A stretch of DNA of 10,366 nucleotides from Candidatus Saccharimonadota bacterium (GCA_020428565.1 JAGQMT010000006.1:1-10366); one strand, 5' to 3'. Shown: positions 1 through 6,252, counted from the first letter of the stretch. Notes: generated from the sequence alone by a model not told the origin. Made by a program: numbers and translations.

Positions 1-8
1 TAGTTAGT

Positions 9-152
9 TCAGTAATCAATGATATAGTTTGTTGATGTGCCAGAATCTAATCTAAACAAGATAAACATAGCACCTATTATCACCAATATTATATTAATGA
101 TGAGCAGGAGCAAGATTGACCGATTGTGAAAATATTTACTTGGAATTGTCAT
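9..152 (-). CDS. small single-pass membrane peptide (47 aa), hypothetical or truncated
   Basis: I do not recognise a named family. The ORF starts at ATG 152-150 and ends at TGA 11-9. Residues 1-12 are polar and basic, residues about 13-33 form one strongly hydrophobic helix (SILLLLIINIILVIIGAMFI), and about 14 polar residues follow, so a small integral membrane protein is predicted. A TATAAT hexamer lies at 172-167 on the minus strand, 14 bases before the ATG, and no Shine-Dalgarno is visible. This is the only ORF described here that ends in TGA, and the frame stays open for the two further codons before the window edge. It may therefore be the N-terminal part of a longer small membrane protein interrupted by a stop, rather than a complete peptide. 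The window edge prevents a decision. Confidence 0.4.
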   Translation of the reverse strand: MTIPSKYFHNRSILLLLIINIILVIIGAMFILFRLDSGTSTNYIIDY

Positions 153-226
153 ATTTTATAGCTTATATTATACACCTTAATTTAGGTGCATAAAAAACCT
201 TTTGAACAATATTGATTAGTCGTACT

Positions 227-250
227 GATCGCCGGTTCGCATCCTATCGA
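227..250 (+). pseudogene. tRNA-Asp T-arm remnant, inverted relative to the intact tRNA-Asp
   Basis: Positions 227-244 match the T-arm region of the neighbouring tRNA-Asp (read on the minus strand from 329 to 312) at 17 of 18 bases, including 13 identical bases in a row (227-239). A further TCGA match follows after two mismatches. The copy is on the plus strand, so the two are inverted repeats about 70 bases apart. Its T-stem is broken (two of five pairs mismatched) and there is no matching acceptor or anticodon arm upstream, so it is not a working tRNA. It could be a decayed duplicate, an integration scar, or part of a fold-back structure. Confidence 0.5.
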
Positions 251-261
251 ACTTTACACCA

Positions 262-298
262 AAATAAAACACCTCAGACAAGCTGAGGTACTTTATTT
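262..298 (-). terminator. hairpin terminator downstream of tRNA-Asp
   Basis: The inverted repeat has a 7-bp GC-containing core (271-277 with 283-289, loop 278-282). After two mismatches it continues with an A-tract/T-tract pairing (262-268 with 292-298). Read on the minus strand it directly follows the encoded CCA of tRNA-Asp, and the core stem is followed by a T-rich stretch, as in Rho-independent termination. The A/T arms pair with each other, so it could also act on plus-strand transcripts. Confidence 0.75.
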
Positions 299-374
299 GG
301 CGCGCTCGACCGGATTCGAACCGGCGATCTCCTCCGTGACAGGGAGGCATGTTAGGCCTCTACACCACGAGCGC
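298..374 (-). tRNA. tRNA-Asp (anticodon GTC)
   Basis: A full cloverleaf is visible on the minus strand. The acceptor stem GCGCTCG/CGAGCGC is perfect, the anticodon stem CCTCC/GGAGG encloses a loop with anticodon GTC, the T-arm carries the GGTTCGAATCC consensus, the discriminator is G (typical for tRNA-Asp), and CCA is encoded at 300-298. A promoter lies just upstream at 390-418 and a hairpin terminator directly downstream. The gene sits 78 bases after tRNA-Thr on the same strand. Confidence 0.97.
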
Positions 375-389
375 ACAAATAACTACGTT

Positions 390-418
390 ATTCTAACAAT
401 TTTATCTGTTATTTTCAA
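390..418 (-). promoter_or_regulatory. promoter of tRNA-Asp
   Basis: On the minus strand TTGAAA (418-413) is separated by 17 bases from TAGAAT (395-390). The -10 ends 15 bases before the tRNA 5' end. Both boxes are near consensus for the housekeeping sigma factor and the spacing is ideal. Confidence 0.7.
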
Positions 419-452
419 GTATTTCCTGCAGAGCATAAACATAGTATACATC

Positions 453-528
453 TGGAGCCGAAGATGGGACTCGAACCCACGACCTGCTCGTTACGAATGA
501 GCTGCTCTACCAACTGAGCCACTTCGGC
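453..528 (-). tRNA. tRNA-Thr (anticodon CGT)
   Basis: The acceptor stem GCCGAAG/CTTCGGC, D-arm GCTC/GAGC, T-arm with loop TTCGAGT, discriminator T and encoded CCA (455-453) are all present. The anticodon loop TTCGTAA gives CGT, Thr. The last anticodon-stem pair, 31-39, is an A-C mismatch (complements of 498 and 490), while the other four pairs are standard. The gene follows the foldase gene by 28 bases and precedes tRNA-Asp. Confidence 0.96.
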
Positions 529-542
529 AAATGTACGTATTT

Positions 543-570
543 ATTCTACACCAATACTACGGTGTTGCAA
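543..570 (-). promoter_or_regulatory. promoter of tRNA-Thr, overlapping the foldase 3' end
   Basis: On the minus strand TTGCAA (570-565) is separated by 16 bases from TAGAAT (548-543), which ends 14 bases before the tRNA 5' end. The -10 hexamer is the same as that of tRNA-Asp. The -35 lies within the last codons of the upstream foldase gene, so the tRNA can be transcribed independently of that operon. Confidence 0.55.
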
Positions 571-1624
571 TATAGTATCTAGGAGGGCTAGATTCCTTGA
601 GTTCTCCGACATAGTTACCAATATCACGAAGATTTATCTGAATATGAGCTGCTTTTGCTTTGGTATTATCCAGACTTATCGTTTTTACTATCTCTAGACT
701 ATAGCCAGTATTAATTACTTCTGAGTATTTTCCGACGCCTTGCGCAAATATAACCTCAGTCACCTTGGGTGAAACAGTCTTCAGGGAAGACGTAATATCC
801 AACCCATACTCACCACCATTAGCCTTGGATGTCTCATCATCAGAGTATCTAGCCACTACATCAGCAAACTCAGCACCAGCATTTAGTTCTACAAGGGCAT
901 CCTCCGCTTTAATCTTTGCATCTTGGTCCAAAACAGCGACAACTTTCCTAGCCAGTATCTGTTGTTTGAACGTTCTCTTGAAATCATTGATGTCCCAATC
1001 ATAATAATCTTTCAGAACATCCTCCAATGTTCCATCGGCAAAGCCTAGACGATTCTGCTTGATACTAATATCCATCTCACGCTCAAGTTCAGATAATGAC
1101 ACAGATATGCCATTGTCATCTGCTAAGCGCTTAACATAAGCATCATTGATTACTTGATTCAGCGCATCCTTCTTCAGGTCATTCAGTTGCCCTTGATTTT
1201 CTTCTAATTGGAAGTTAATTTTTTGTTTATTCTCATAATAATGAATACTACGCCTTAACTCGAACAAATAACTCTCATAAGAAACAAACCTACCACCAGC
1301 TCTCGCAATAGGAAAAGGTACAATTTGTGTAATTCTATAAGTAAAGGTGGAGGTGTTCTGAAACCTATATAGGTTTAGCATAGTAAATACTAACAAGGCG
1401 ACAAACGTAGCAATAAAAATAGTTACAGACAGCCATACAATCTTATGCCTAGAATGTTGTAAAGGATATATGTACTTGCGCGCGCCAGAGAGTACCTCTT
1501 CTCTGTGTTCGGCTACTGTTTCATTGGTGATATACGGCAACACAGCCTTGCTAGCGACATCCTTTGTTCTAGAGCCTCGAATTTTACCAACTTTATTCTT
1601 TACATTACTCAGCTTATTCTTCAT
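557..1624 (-). CDS. membrane-anchored SurA/parvulin-like foldase (putative peptidyl-prolyl isomerase)
   Basis: Predicted 355 aa from ATG 1624, with a basic cytoplasmic N-terminus (about 1-60), one membrane helix (about 62-84) and a large extracytoplasmic part. Residues about 110-235 resemble a SurA N-terminal chaperone domain: helical, with KKDALNQVINDAYVKRLADD and a later FKRTFKQQILARKV. Residues about 243-316 carry the parvulin signature FADVVARYSDDETSKANGG and an IFAQGVGKYSEVI segment, so it likely assists folding of exported proteins. The HI strand that normally opens a parvulin domain is missing before this block, but AAHIQINL occurs near the C-terminus (325-332). AGGAG (1636-1632) lies 7 bases before ATG 1624 and 4 before ATG 1627; an upstream ATG at 1672 is less likely. 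The start overlaps the end of the PH gene, indicating coupled translation. Catalytic activity is uncertain. Confidence 0.8.
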   Translation of the reverse strand: MKNKLSNVKNKVGKIRGSRTKDVASKAVLPYITNETVAEHREEVLSGARKYIYPLQHSRHKIVWLSVTIFIATFVALLVFTMLNLYRFQNTSTFTYRITQIVPFPIARAGGRFVSYESYLFELRRSIHYYENKQKINFQLEENQGQLNDLKKDALNQVINDAYVKRLADDNGISVSLSELEREMDISIKQNRLGFADGTLEDVLKDYYDWDINDFKRTFKQQILARKVVAVLDQDAKIKAEDALVELNAGAEFADVVARYSDDETSKANGGEYGLDITSSLKTVSPKVTEVIFAQGVGKYSEVINTGYSLEIVKTISLDNTKAKAAHIQINLRDIGNYVGELKESSPPRYYIATP

Positions 1625-2210
1625 CATAATACTCCTGATTTTTCTCAGACTCCACCTTGCCACCATATCCAAGATCTCTCAGGATATGCAACATCTTTTT
1701 TTGCACACGAGCTGGATGATGCACATCGTTAATCGTCAAGCTACCTACAAAAGTCTGTACAACTATTGTACCAAATCCAAGCAAAGTTTGCTGTATTCCG
1801 TTGACCTCATAATTGACCATCTGTACCTGATCTAAGCCAATAGTAACCATACCTCTACTAAAGAATCCTTTTTGCGTAATCTGTACCAATCTTTGATCAG
1901 TCACTATATAAACGCTGTAATACCAGCTAATCCAAAATGGGAGCATAAATATTGTCGCCAACAGTACACCCGTAGCCATAGCAATATACATCGTATTCAT
2001 AGTTGGTAGCTTATCTGGATTATTCACATAAACATAACTCATAGCCACGATGACTAGCATTGGCAGTAACAGTCCGACAGACGCCAAAATAAGCCCCTTT
2101 CTCATAACCACAGGATGTTTACGAAATACGAACAACACCCCTTCATCATCAAACTGTTCGCTAAAATAACGAACAAAATCATCATCTCTCTCGCTTACAC
2201 TATTAGACAT
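1614..2210 (-). CDS. bacterial PH-domain (bPH2, YdbS/YdbT-like) membrane protein
   Basis: Predicted 198 aa. The N-terminus is acidic (about 1-25) and followed by an FVFRKHPVVMRKG segment. Two membrane helices follow (about 39-61 and 72-97). A soluble domain at about 98-178 has the beta-strand pattern of bPH2 proteins: YSVYIVTDQRLVQITQKGFFSR, then IGLDQVQMVNYEVNGIQQTLLGFGTIVVQT, then a PARVQKKMLHILRDL helix. The tail is highly acidic. Family members are membrane proteins with little defined function; possible roles are protein interaction or membrane-stress homeostasis. It leads a two-gene operon with the overlapping foldase. A TATAAT box ends 7 bases before the ATG and no Shine-Dalgarno is visible, suggesting a leaderless transcript. 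Confidence 0.85.
   Translation of the reverse strand: MSNSVSERDDDFVRYFSEQFDDEGVLFVFRKHPVVMRKGLILASVGLLLPMLVIVAMSYVYVNNPDKLPTMNTMYIAMATGVLLATIFMLPFWISWYYSVYIVTDQRLVQITQKGFFSRGMVTIGLDQVQMVNYEVNGIQQTLLGFGTIVVQTFVGSLTINDVHHPARVQKKMLHILRDLGYGGKVESEKNQEYYDEE
1631..1636 (-). promoter_or_regulatory. ribosome binding site deciding the foldase start
   Basis: AGGAGT on the minus strand lies 7 bases (from AGGAG) before ATG 1624 and 4 before ATG 1627, inside the last codons of the PH gene. It argues against the in-frame ATG at 1672 and for a start at 1624 (or 1627) with an 11-14 base overlap with the preceding gene. Confidence 0.7.
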
Positions 2211-2217
2211 AAGCTTA

Positions 2218-2246
2218 ATTATATAATAGCCGATAACATATGACCA
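2218..2246 (-). promoter_or_regulatory. promoter of the PH/foldase operon, leaderless arrangement
   Basis: On the minus strand TGGTCA (2246-2241; 4 of 6 to consensus) is separated by 17 bases from a perfect TATAAT (2223-2218). The -10 ends 7 bases before ATG 2210, so transcription should begin at or beside the start codon. Confidence 0.65.
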
Positions 2247-2280
2247 CTGTTCATTGCCGTGGTGTTATATATGAACAGAA

Positions 2281-2317
2281 GGAATAAACCCTAGGCCATT
2301 GACCTAGGGTTTATTCT
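2281..2317 (-). terminator. strong hairpin terminator after tRNA-Arg, probably bidirectional
   Basis: A perfect 13-bp inverted repeat (2283-2295 with 2303-2315, loop 2296-2302) can extend by a G-C and a G-T pair on the outside. The arms are AATAAA-rich outside and CCTAGG inside, so a T-rich 3' arm is produced on either strand. On the minus strand it starts directly after the CCA end of tRNA-Arg. It separates the ndk/tRNA-Arg unit from the PH operon promoter. Confidence 0.75.
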
Positions 2318-2392
2318 TGGTGCCCCCGCCAGGACTCGAACCTGGAGCTTCTCCTTAGGAGAGAGACGTTTTATCCATTGAACTACAGGGGC
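2318..2392 (-). tRNA. tRNA-Arg (anticodon CCT)
   Basis: The acceptor stem GCCCCTG/CGGGGGC has one G-T wobble at the sixth pair. The anticodon stem TCTCT/GGAGA encloses loop CTCCTAA (anticodon CCT, Arg AGG), the T-arm contains GGTTCGAGTCC, the discriminator is A and CCA is encoded at 2320-2318. It lies 35 bases downstream of ndk with no terminator between them, so co-transcription with ndk is possible. I found no convincing separate promoter, although a TATTAA hexamer lies about 10 bases before the 5' end. Confidence 0.96.
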
Positions 2393-2427
2393 ATCGATTC
2401 ATTTAATACCCTGTATACTAACACAAA

Positions 2428-2943
2428 CTACTCAGTTTTTCTATTCTTAGCCTGAGTATAAACCTCAAACACTGTCTCGTAATCAAATATCTCGCTATCA
2501 CTAAACCAATGATCTATCTCCTCCTCAGCCTCCGCAACATCTCCGGATGCATGAATAATATTCGGAATGCCTATACCCTCCTTATCCGCATGCCCAAAGC
2601 TAATATGAGCATAGTCACCGCGAATCGTTCCAGGAGGAGCAGACTTTGGCTCTGTTGTACCAACCATCTTACGAACTAACGCCACCGCTTCTACACCTTC
2701 TAATACAAAGGCAATAACGGGTCCTTCTTGCATCATCCTCAAGGTAATCTCAAACTTATCCTTGCCACGTCTCGATACCATCTTGCCGATATTTTCATAA
2801 TGCTCAAAATAATGTTCAGTACTCGGCTGAAACATTCTGCACGCTACTATCTTGAGGCCGACTCTCTCAAATCTACTAATTATTTCACCGATAATACCCC
2901 GCTTCACTGTATCCGGTTTTAGTATGATTAGGGTTCTTTCCAT
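2428..2943 (-). CDS. ndk: nucleoside diphosphate kinase
   Basis: 171 aa. The enzyme transfers the gamma phosphate from ATP to other (d)NDPs through a phospho-histidine, supplying nucleotide pools in the cytoplasm. Visible hallmarks are N-terminal ERTLIILKPD with Lys9, Arg91, the phosphate-binding GTTEP (95-99), GTIRGD (105-110), and the active-site NIIHAS with His131. It is longer than the usual 140-155 residues: an insert of about 10 residues (AHISFGHADKEGIG) lies between GTIRGD and the catalytic NIIH, and the C-terminus is extended. The ATG at 2943 is preceded by AGGAAAG (2961-2955), 11 bases away, so this mRNA has a leader. tRNA-Arg follows on the same strand and the xer gene is divergent upstream. 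Confidence 0.95.
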   Translation of the reverse strand: MERTLIILKPDTVKRGIIGEIISRFERVGLKIVACRMFQPSTEHYFEHYENIGKMVSRRGKDKFEITLRMMQEGPVIAFVLEGVEAVALVRKMVGTTEPKSAPPGTIRGDYAHISFGHADKEGIGIPNIIHASGDVAEAEEEIDHWFSDSEIFDYETVFEVYTQAKNRKTE

Positions 2944-2985
2944 ATTTTACTCAGCTTTCCTAAAATTTTATTCTTACTGTCATCT

Positions 2986-3015
2986 AATATATCAGGCTTT
3001 TACCCCTGTTGTAAA
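2986..3015 (-). promoter_or_regulatory. promoter of ndk
   Basis: On the minus strand TTTACA (3015-3010; 5 of 6) is separated by 18 bases from TATATT (2991-2986). This predicts a leader of about 35 bases containing the AGGAAAG ribosome binding site, unlike the leaderless starts elsewhere in the window. Confidence 0.5.
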
Positions 3016-3024
3016 ATACGTTAG

Positions 3025-3047
3025 ATTGAATAAATAATTTATTCAAT
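3025..3047. repeat. perfect AT-rich inverted repeat between divergent ndk and xer promoters
   Basis: Eleven-base arms (3025-3035 and 3037-3047, ATTGAATAAAT and its reverse complement) flank a single central A. It lies between the ndk -35 (3010-3015) and the xer promoter region (3058-3085), a place expected for an operator controlling both genes. There is no GC core or following T-tract, so a terminator is less likely. Confidence 0.6.
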
Positions 3048-3057
3048 ACTACCACTG

Positions 3058-3085
3058 TTAATTTACTTAGCATAACTGTTATAAT
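3058..3085 (+). promoter_or_regulatory. promoter of the xer recombinase gene, leaderless arrangement
   Basis: An extended -10, TGT followed by perfect TATAAT (3080-3085), ends 6 bases before ATG 3092. The -35 is weak (TTAATT at 3058-3063, spacer 16), which extended -10 promoters tolerate. The predicted start of transcription coincides with the A of the ATG. Confidence 0.6.
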
Positions 3086-3091
3086 ACCGTC

Positions 3092-4012
3092 ATGCTTGTA
3101 TCAAAACTACGCGTAGATTTCTTGGAACATATGGAAGTTGAACAGAACCGATCCCAAAAAACTATACAAAATTACGACCATTACCTTACCCGCCTAACAG
3201 ATTTCGCAGGCGACGACCTTGATATAAAAGATATTAACTCAGAGCTTATCCGTAAATGGCGTCTATGGCTAAATAGACTCGGTACCAACACGTCCGATGA
3301 ATTACAAAAAAATACTCAAAACTACCATCTCATTGCTCTGCGTAGTTTTTTGAAGTACTGCGCCAAACGAGACATAGCCACAATGCCCGCAGACAAGATA
3401 GAGCTAGCCAGAACCAATCGCAAACAAGTAACGTTCCTGTCGCCAGAAGAACTAGAACGCATATTAAAACAACCAGATATCAGTAAAGTAGCTGGGGTCA
3501 GAGACAGGGCCATCATAGAATTGCTCTTTTCTAGCGGCCTACGTGTATCAGAACTAGTAAACCTAGATATCAGCCACATTAACCTCAAACGGAGAGAGTT
3601 TATGGTACGAGGCAAAGGACAAAAGGACCGCCCCGTTTTCATCAGTAAAATTGCAGCTGATTGGGTTCAAGCATATATTGAAATGCGCGACGACAACAAA
3701 CAGCCCTTATTCATCAGGCATGGTTCCACCACCAAAAGTGCTAGTACCGATGGTAATTATTACAGACTAACCGTTAGATCTATCCAGAGATTAATCAAAA
3801 AGTACGCCCTGCTTGCGGGCATTACCAAAAACGTTAGCCCACACACCCTGAGACATAGCTTTGCTACCGACCTACTGATGAATGGAGCAGACTTACGATC
3901 GGTGCAAGCCATGCTTGGGCATAGCAATATCTCCACCACGCAAATCTACACCCATGTAACTGATCCACACTTGCGATCCACACACGAACAGTTCCATGGC
4001 AAAAGTAGATAA
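3092..4012 (+). CDS. Xer-type tyrosine recombinase
   Basis: 306 aa, a typical XerC/XerD length. The N-terminal SAM-like core-binding domain spans about 1-95 (VEQNRSQKTIQNYDHYLTRL). The catalytic domain spans about 110-300 with the complete set: Arg151 (SGLRVSEL), Lys175 (RGKGQKDR), His251 and Arg254 (HTLRHSFATDLL), His277 (LGHSNISTTQ) and nucleophile Tyr286 (IYTHV). The family cuts and rejoins DNA through a 3'-phosphotyrosine; Xer proteins resolve chromosome dimers at dif. Nothing in the sequence marks it as a phage or integron integrase, and no mobile-element genes lie beside it, so a housekeeping recombinase is the simplest reading. It is transcribed alone on the plus strand, convergent with the minor-pilin operon 64 bases away. 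No Shine-Dalgarno is visible, and an extended -10 sits against the ATG. Confidence 0.93.
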   Translation: MLVSKLRVDFLEHMEVEQNRSQKTIQNYDHYLTRLTDFAGDDLDIKDINSELIRKWRLWLNRLGTNTSDELQKNTQNYHLIALRSFLKYCAKRDIATMPADKIELARTNRKQVTFLSPEELERILKQPDISKVAGVRDRAIIELLFSSGLRVSELVNLDISHINLKRREFMVRGKGQKDRPVFISKIAADWVQAYIEMRDDNKQPLFIRHGSTTKSASTDGNYYRLTVRSIQRLIKKYALLAGITKNVSPHTLRHSFATDLLMNGADLRSVQAMLGHSNISTTQIYTHVTDPHLRSTHEQFHGKSR

Positions 4013-4076
4013 AGACCACCAAGACTCAAACACCCCTATGAACTATGATGCCTACTAACTAAAGCTCAAGTCGATC

Positions 4077-5123
4077 CTAAGGAGCGAGGCATCCCCCTTC
4101 GGAGCCAGAATTCGATACAGTAGGAATATAATTATACAACTTACATATCCTATCGCCACTAAATACCGAGAAAGGATGCGTAAAGGTATCCGCATCACCC
4201 CCGAGTGGTACACGGACCAAAATACGTCTAGCGACATAGTTCGCATAGCCAGTAGAATCAATCTCCGCCTGCGTATCCACAACCGTAAGTGACTCGCCCG
4301 TAGTATTTGTGAAACTCATTGTTACGCCAACGGACTGTAATCCGTAGACTAAAGACTGACGAATATAAAATTCACTTCCTAAGGCAGTACCCAAATTCAA
4401 GGTCACGTTATCAAGGCCAGTCGCCGCAGACACTATGTTAGGATTCGACCCAGGCGTAACAGTGAATGTATTAGACCCCGTAGCTACTGGATATATATAT
4501 ACCGTATAGCTACTAGTCGTCAAGCCCGACCTGCTATACTGATCGACCGGTATTATATCTAGCTTAATGATATCCGCTCTGCCTTCACTCCCCCATTCTG
4601 ACTGCTGTAATAATTGTGGCGTGCCGTCTCCTGACATAGATCCTACAGGACTATTATGCCAACCATCCACCTGAATTTTTAATGACTTAAGCGTATTGTT
4701 CGCTGGCAGCACACCGTCTTCTACTTTTACCCGAGCAATACTATCACCTGACTCAGGGATTATAGTCTTAAAATCAACTAGCCTTGTTGCATATGTCAGA
4801 CAACCAATACGCATACCAGAATCTGCATCTATATTATAATTACCACCGCCCGAGGCCCCACAGGTAGACTTTAGTTTCTGACCTCCCTTAATTTCTGCCA
4901 ACGCAACATTGACACCACTCTCCGCAGCATAATAAGCCTGTGTATAGAGATGCTCCTCTAATGTCCTAGTCTGAGCATTACGCACTATAGCGGAATAACC
5001 AAGCACCACGATACCCAAAAGGCCCATAATAATCATTACCGAAAAAATCGCCACCATACCTGATGTGTTGTCGTAAAACCTTCTCTGCATTGCTATACCT
5101 TCATTACCTTTAGTATTATACAT
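4077..5123 (-). CDS. GspK/PilX-like minor pilin, last gene of the minor-pilin operon
   Basis: 348 aa from ATG 5123, or 337 from ATG 5090; both have a purine-rich site 7-8 bases upstream, and 5123 lies 5 bases after the preceding stop. The hydrophobic segment GMVAIFSVMIIMGLLGIVVLG (about 22-42) is followed by TRTLEEHLYTQAYYAAESGVNVALAEI (53-78), the helix typical of PilX/GspK-type proteins. It lacks the Glu normally found at mature position 5, a known trait of GspK-type tip pilins. The large ectodomain has four cysteines (88, 108, 327, 345). It is the longest minor pilin here and comes last in H-I-J-K order, which supports a tip position. No terminator is visible before the convergent xer gene. 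Confidence 0.75.
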   Translation of the reverse strand: MYNTKGNEGIAMQRRFYDNTSGMVAIFSVMIIMGLLGIVVLGYSAIVRNAQTRTLEEHLYTQAYYAAESGVNVALAEIKGGQKLKSTCGASGGGNYNIDADSGMRIGCLTYATRLVDFKTIIPESGDSIARVKVEDGVLPANNTLKSLKIQVDGWHNSPVGSMSGDGTPQLLQQSEWGSEGRADIIKLDIIPVDQYSRSGLTTSSYTVYIYPVATGSNTFTVTPGSNPNIVSAATGLDNVTLNLGTALGSEFYIRQSLVYGLQSVGVTMSFTNTTGESLTVVDTQAEIDSTGYANYVARRILVRVPLGGDADTFTHPFSVFSGDRICKLYNYIPTVSNSGSEGGCLAP

Positions 5124-5128
5124 TTAAC

Positions 5129-5794
5129 TTACCTTAGCCTCGCATCTACAACTGTACTATAGCTACTAACAGCGCAAAATTGACCGCCTATCAATAACGC
5201 CTTACAGCCCTTATTAGGGTCATTGTCTACAAAATCAGAGTCCTCGCCATAAGCAACTGTAGCTTTGACCGTTCTTAATCCATCGGCAGTTGAATCAAAA
5301 GTCAAATCCACCAGTCTCATGCCTACCGACAACATTTCTGAACCGCCAAGCGCATAGTCGGCGATACCATAAGGAAAGCCACCCCCATCACTAACATAAA
5401 TCACACACTCATTATACAAACGAGAGCTTACCCCTGTCTTCCCGAATACAAATAAAGCTTCGTTTTCACTATCAGTACCCAGACGAATATTCATCGCATA
5501 ATTAAACCTGTCATTGCCCACACAGAGTGTTCGTTCCTCATACTCCCGACCGCCACCATTACGCTTTTTGGCTTTTGTATCCGTCCAAACAGTAGCTCCG
5601 CTATTCATGATAAACGAGTTTGCCACGCTATCCACTACTCGTCTAGCGGCATCTTGCGTTTTAGCAGTCAGCACCCCTTTGTAATACATCTTACCTACGT
5701 GTATGATAGCATACGAGCAGAGCAACAATACCATCGAAAACACAACCGTGGAAATCATCAACTCAACAATAGTAAAACCTTTATCTTGTCTCAT
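5129..5794 (-). CDS. GspJ/PilW-like minor prepilin
   Basis: 221 aa with a canonical class III signal: short leader MRQDKG, cleavage expected after Gly6, then FTIVELMISTVVFSMVLLLC with Glu11 as mature Glu5. The ectodomain is mainly beta-type and has four cysteines (91, 130, 197, 207) plus one in the membrane helix (26). Length and operon position match PilW/GspJ. The ATG lies 2 bases after the stop of the preceding gene with no clear Shine-Dalgarno, so translation is probably coupled. The assignment to J rather than another minor pilin class rests mainly on gene order. Confidence 0.8.
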   Translation of the reverse strand: MRQDKGFTIVELMISTVVFSMVLLLCSYAIIHVGKMYYKGVLTAKTQDAARRVVDSVANSFIMNSGATVWTDTKAKKRNGGGREYEERTLCVGNDRFNYAMNIRLGTDSENEALFVFGKTGVSSRLYNECVIYVSDGGGFPYGIADYALGGSEMLSVGMRLVDLTFDSTADGLRTVKATVAYGEDSDFVDNDPNKGCKALLIGGQFCAVSSYSTVVDARLR

Positions 5795-5796
5795 TC

Positions 5797-6252
5797 TTAA
5801 TTAATTCGATACCCCATAATTACTCGCCCCTTATTTCCAGTCATGCTATTCCATTGTACAGTAAACACGTAGCCACCATCAGCACTACGCTTGATACTCT
5901 TGTAATAATCAGTACCCCTACTATCCACACATTTACCGCCGGCATAGCTTGTACTAGTCAAAACGGTCGCGTTACTGACGCTACGAATCGTCATGGTAGC
6001 ATCAATACAAAAGTTACTATCCGTTGATGCAGGTATGCTACTTAGACTAGAGAAACTCAAGCGCCGAAACAACTCTATGTCACCCTGTATGATTTTTGAC
6101 GCCACAGTACGTTCTGAATTATCTTGAATCGTAACCATGTTTCTATTCATTACCGCATACGACATACCTAGAACGCCACTAATAATAGCGATGGATAGCA
6201 ATACTTCGATAATAGTATCACCCCTGGAAGACTTCATGGGGCCACTACCCAT
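5797..6252 (-). CDS. GspI/PilV-like minor prepilin
   Basis: 151 aa. After an 11-residue leader ending in RG, the mature protein would start DTIIEVLLSIAIISG with Glu16 as mature Glu5. Mature residue 1 is Asp rather than the usual Phe or Met. The small ectodomain has two cysteines (82, 108) that could form one disulfide. ATG 6252 overlaps the end of the preceding gene by 8 bases and has AGGGGA 8 bases upstream; ATG 6237 is an alternative that lacks a ribosome binding site. The size and place after the GspH-like gene fit the small I-type minor pilin. Confidence 0.78.
   Translation of the reverse strand: MGSGPMKSSRGDTIIEVLLSIAIISGVLGMSYAVMNRNMVTIQDNSERTVASKIIQGDIELFRRLSFSSLSSIPASTDSNFCIDATMTIRSVSNATVLTSTSYAGGKCVDSRGTDYYKSIKRSADGGYVFTVQWNSMTGNKGRVIMGYRIN

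Noticed and set aside
297..500. 67-codon ORF with an RWDSNPRP-type sequence
   Set aside because: It is translated across tRNA-Asp and tRNA-Thr genes; such peptides are classic spurious ORFs from tRNA complements.
1625..1672. Longer foldase start at ATG 1672
   Set aside because: It would overlap the PH gene by about 59 bases and has no ribosome binding site, whereas AGGAG sits correctly before ATG 1624/1627.
1470..1835. Plus-strand ORFs (also 765-1004, 1505-1732) opposite the foldase and PH genes
   Set aside because: They are antisense shadows of well-supported minus-strand genes and show no domain logic or ribosome binding sites.
3092..4012. Xer gene as a phage or genomic-island integrase
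   Set aside because: No direct repeats, phage or cargo genes lie beside it, and its length and motifs fit a housekeeping Xer protein; the tRNA remnant at 227-250 is far away and inverted.
4013..4076. Search for a terminator in the convergent gap between xer and the minor-pilin operon
   Set aside because: No inverted repeat with a T-tract was found on either strand; transcripts may overlap or end by another mechanism.
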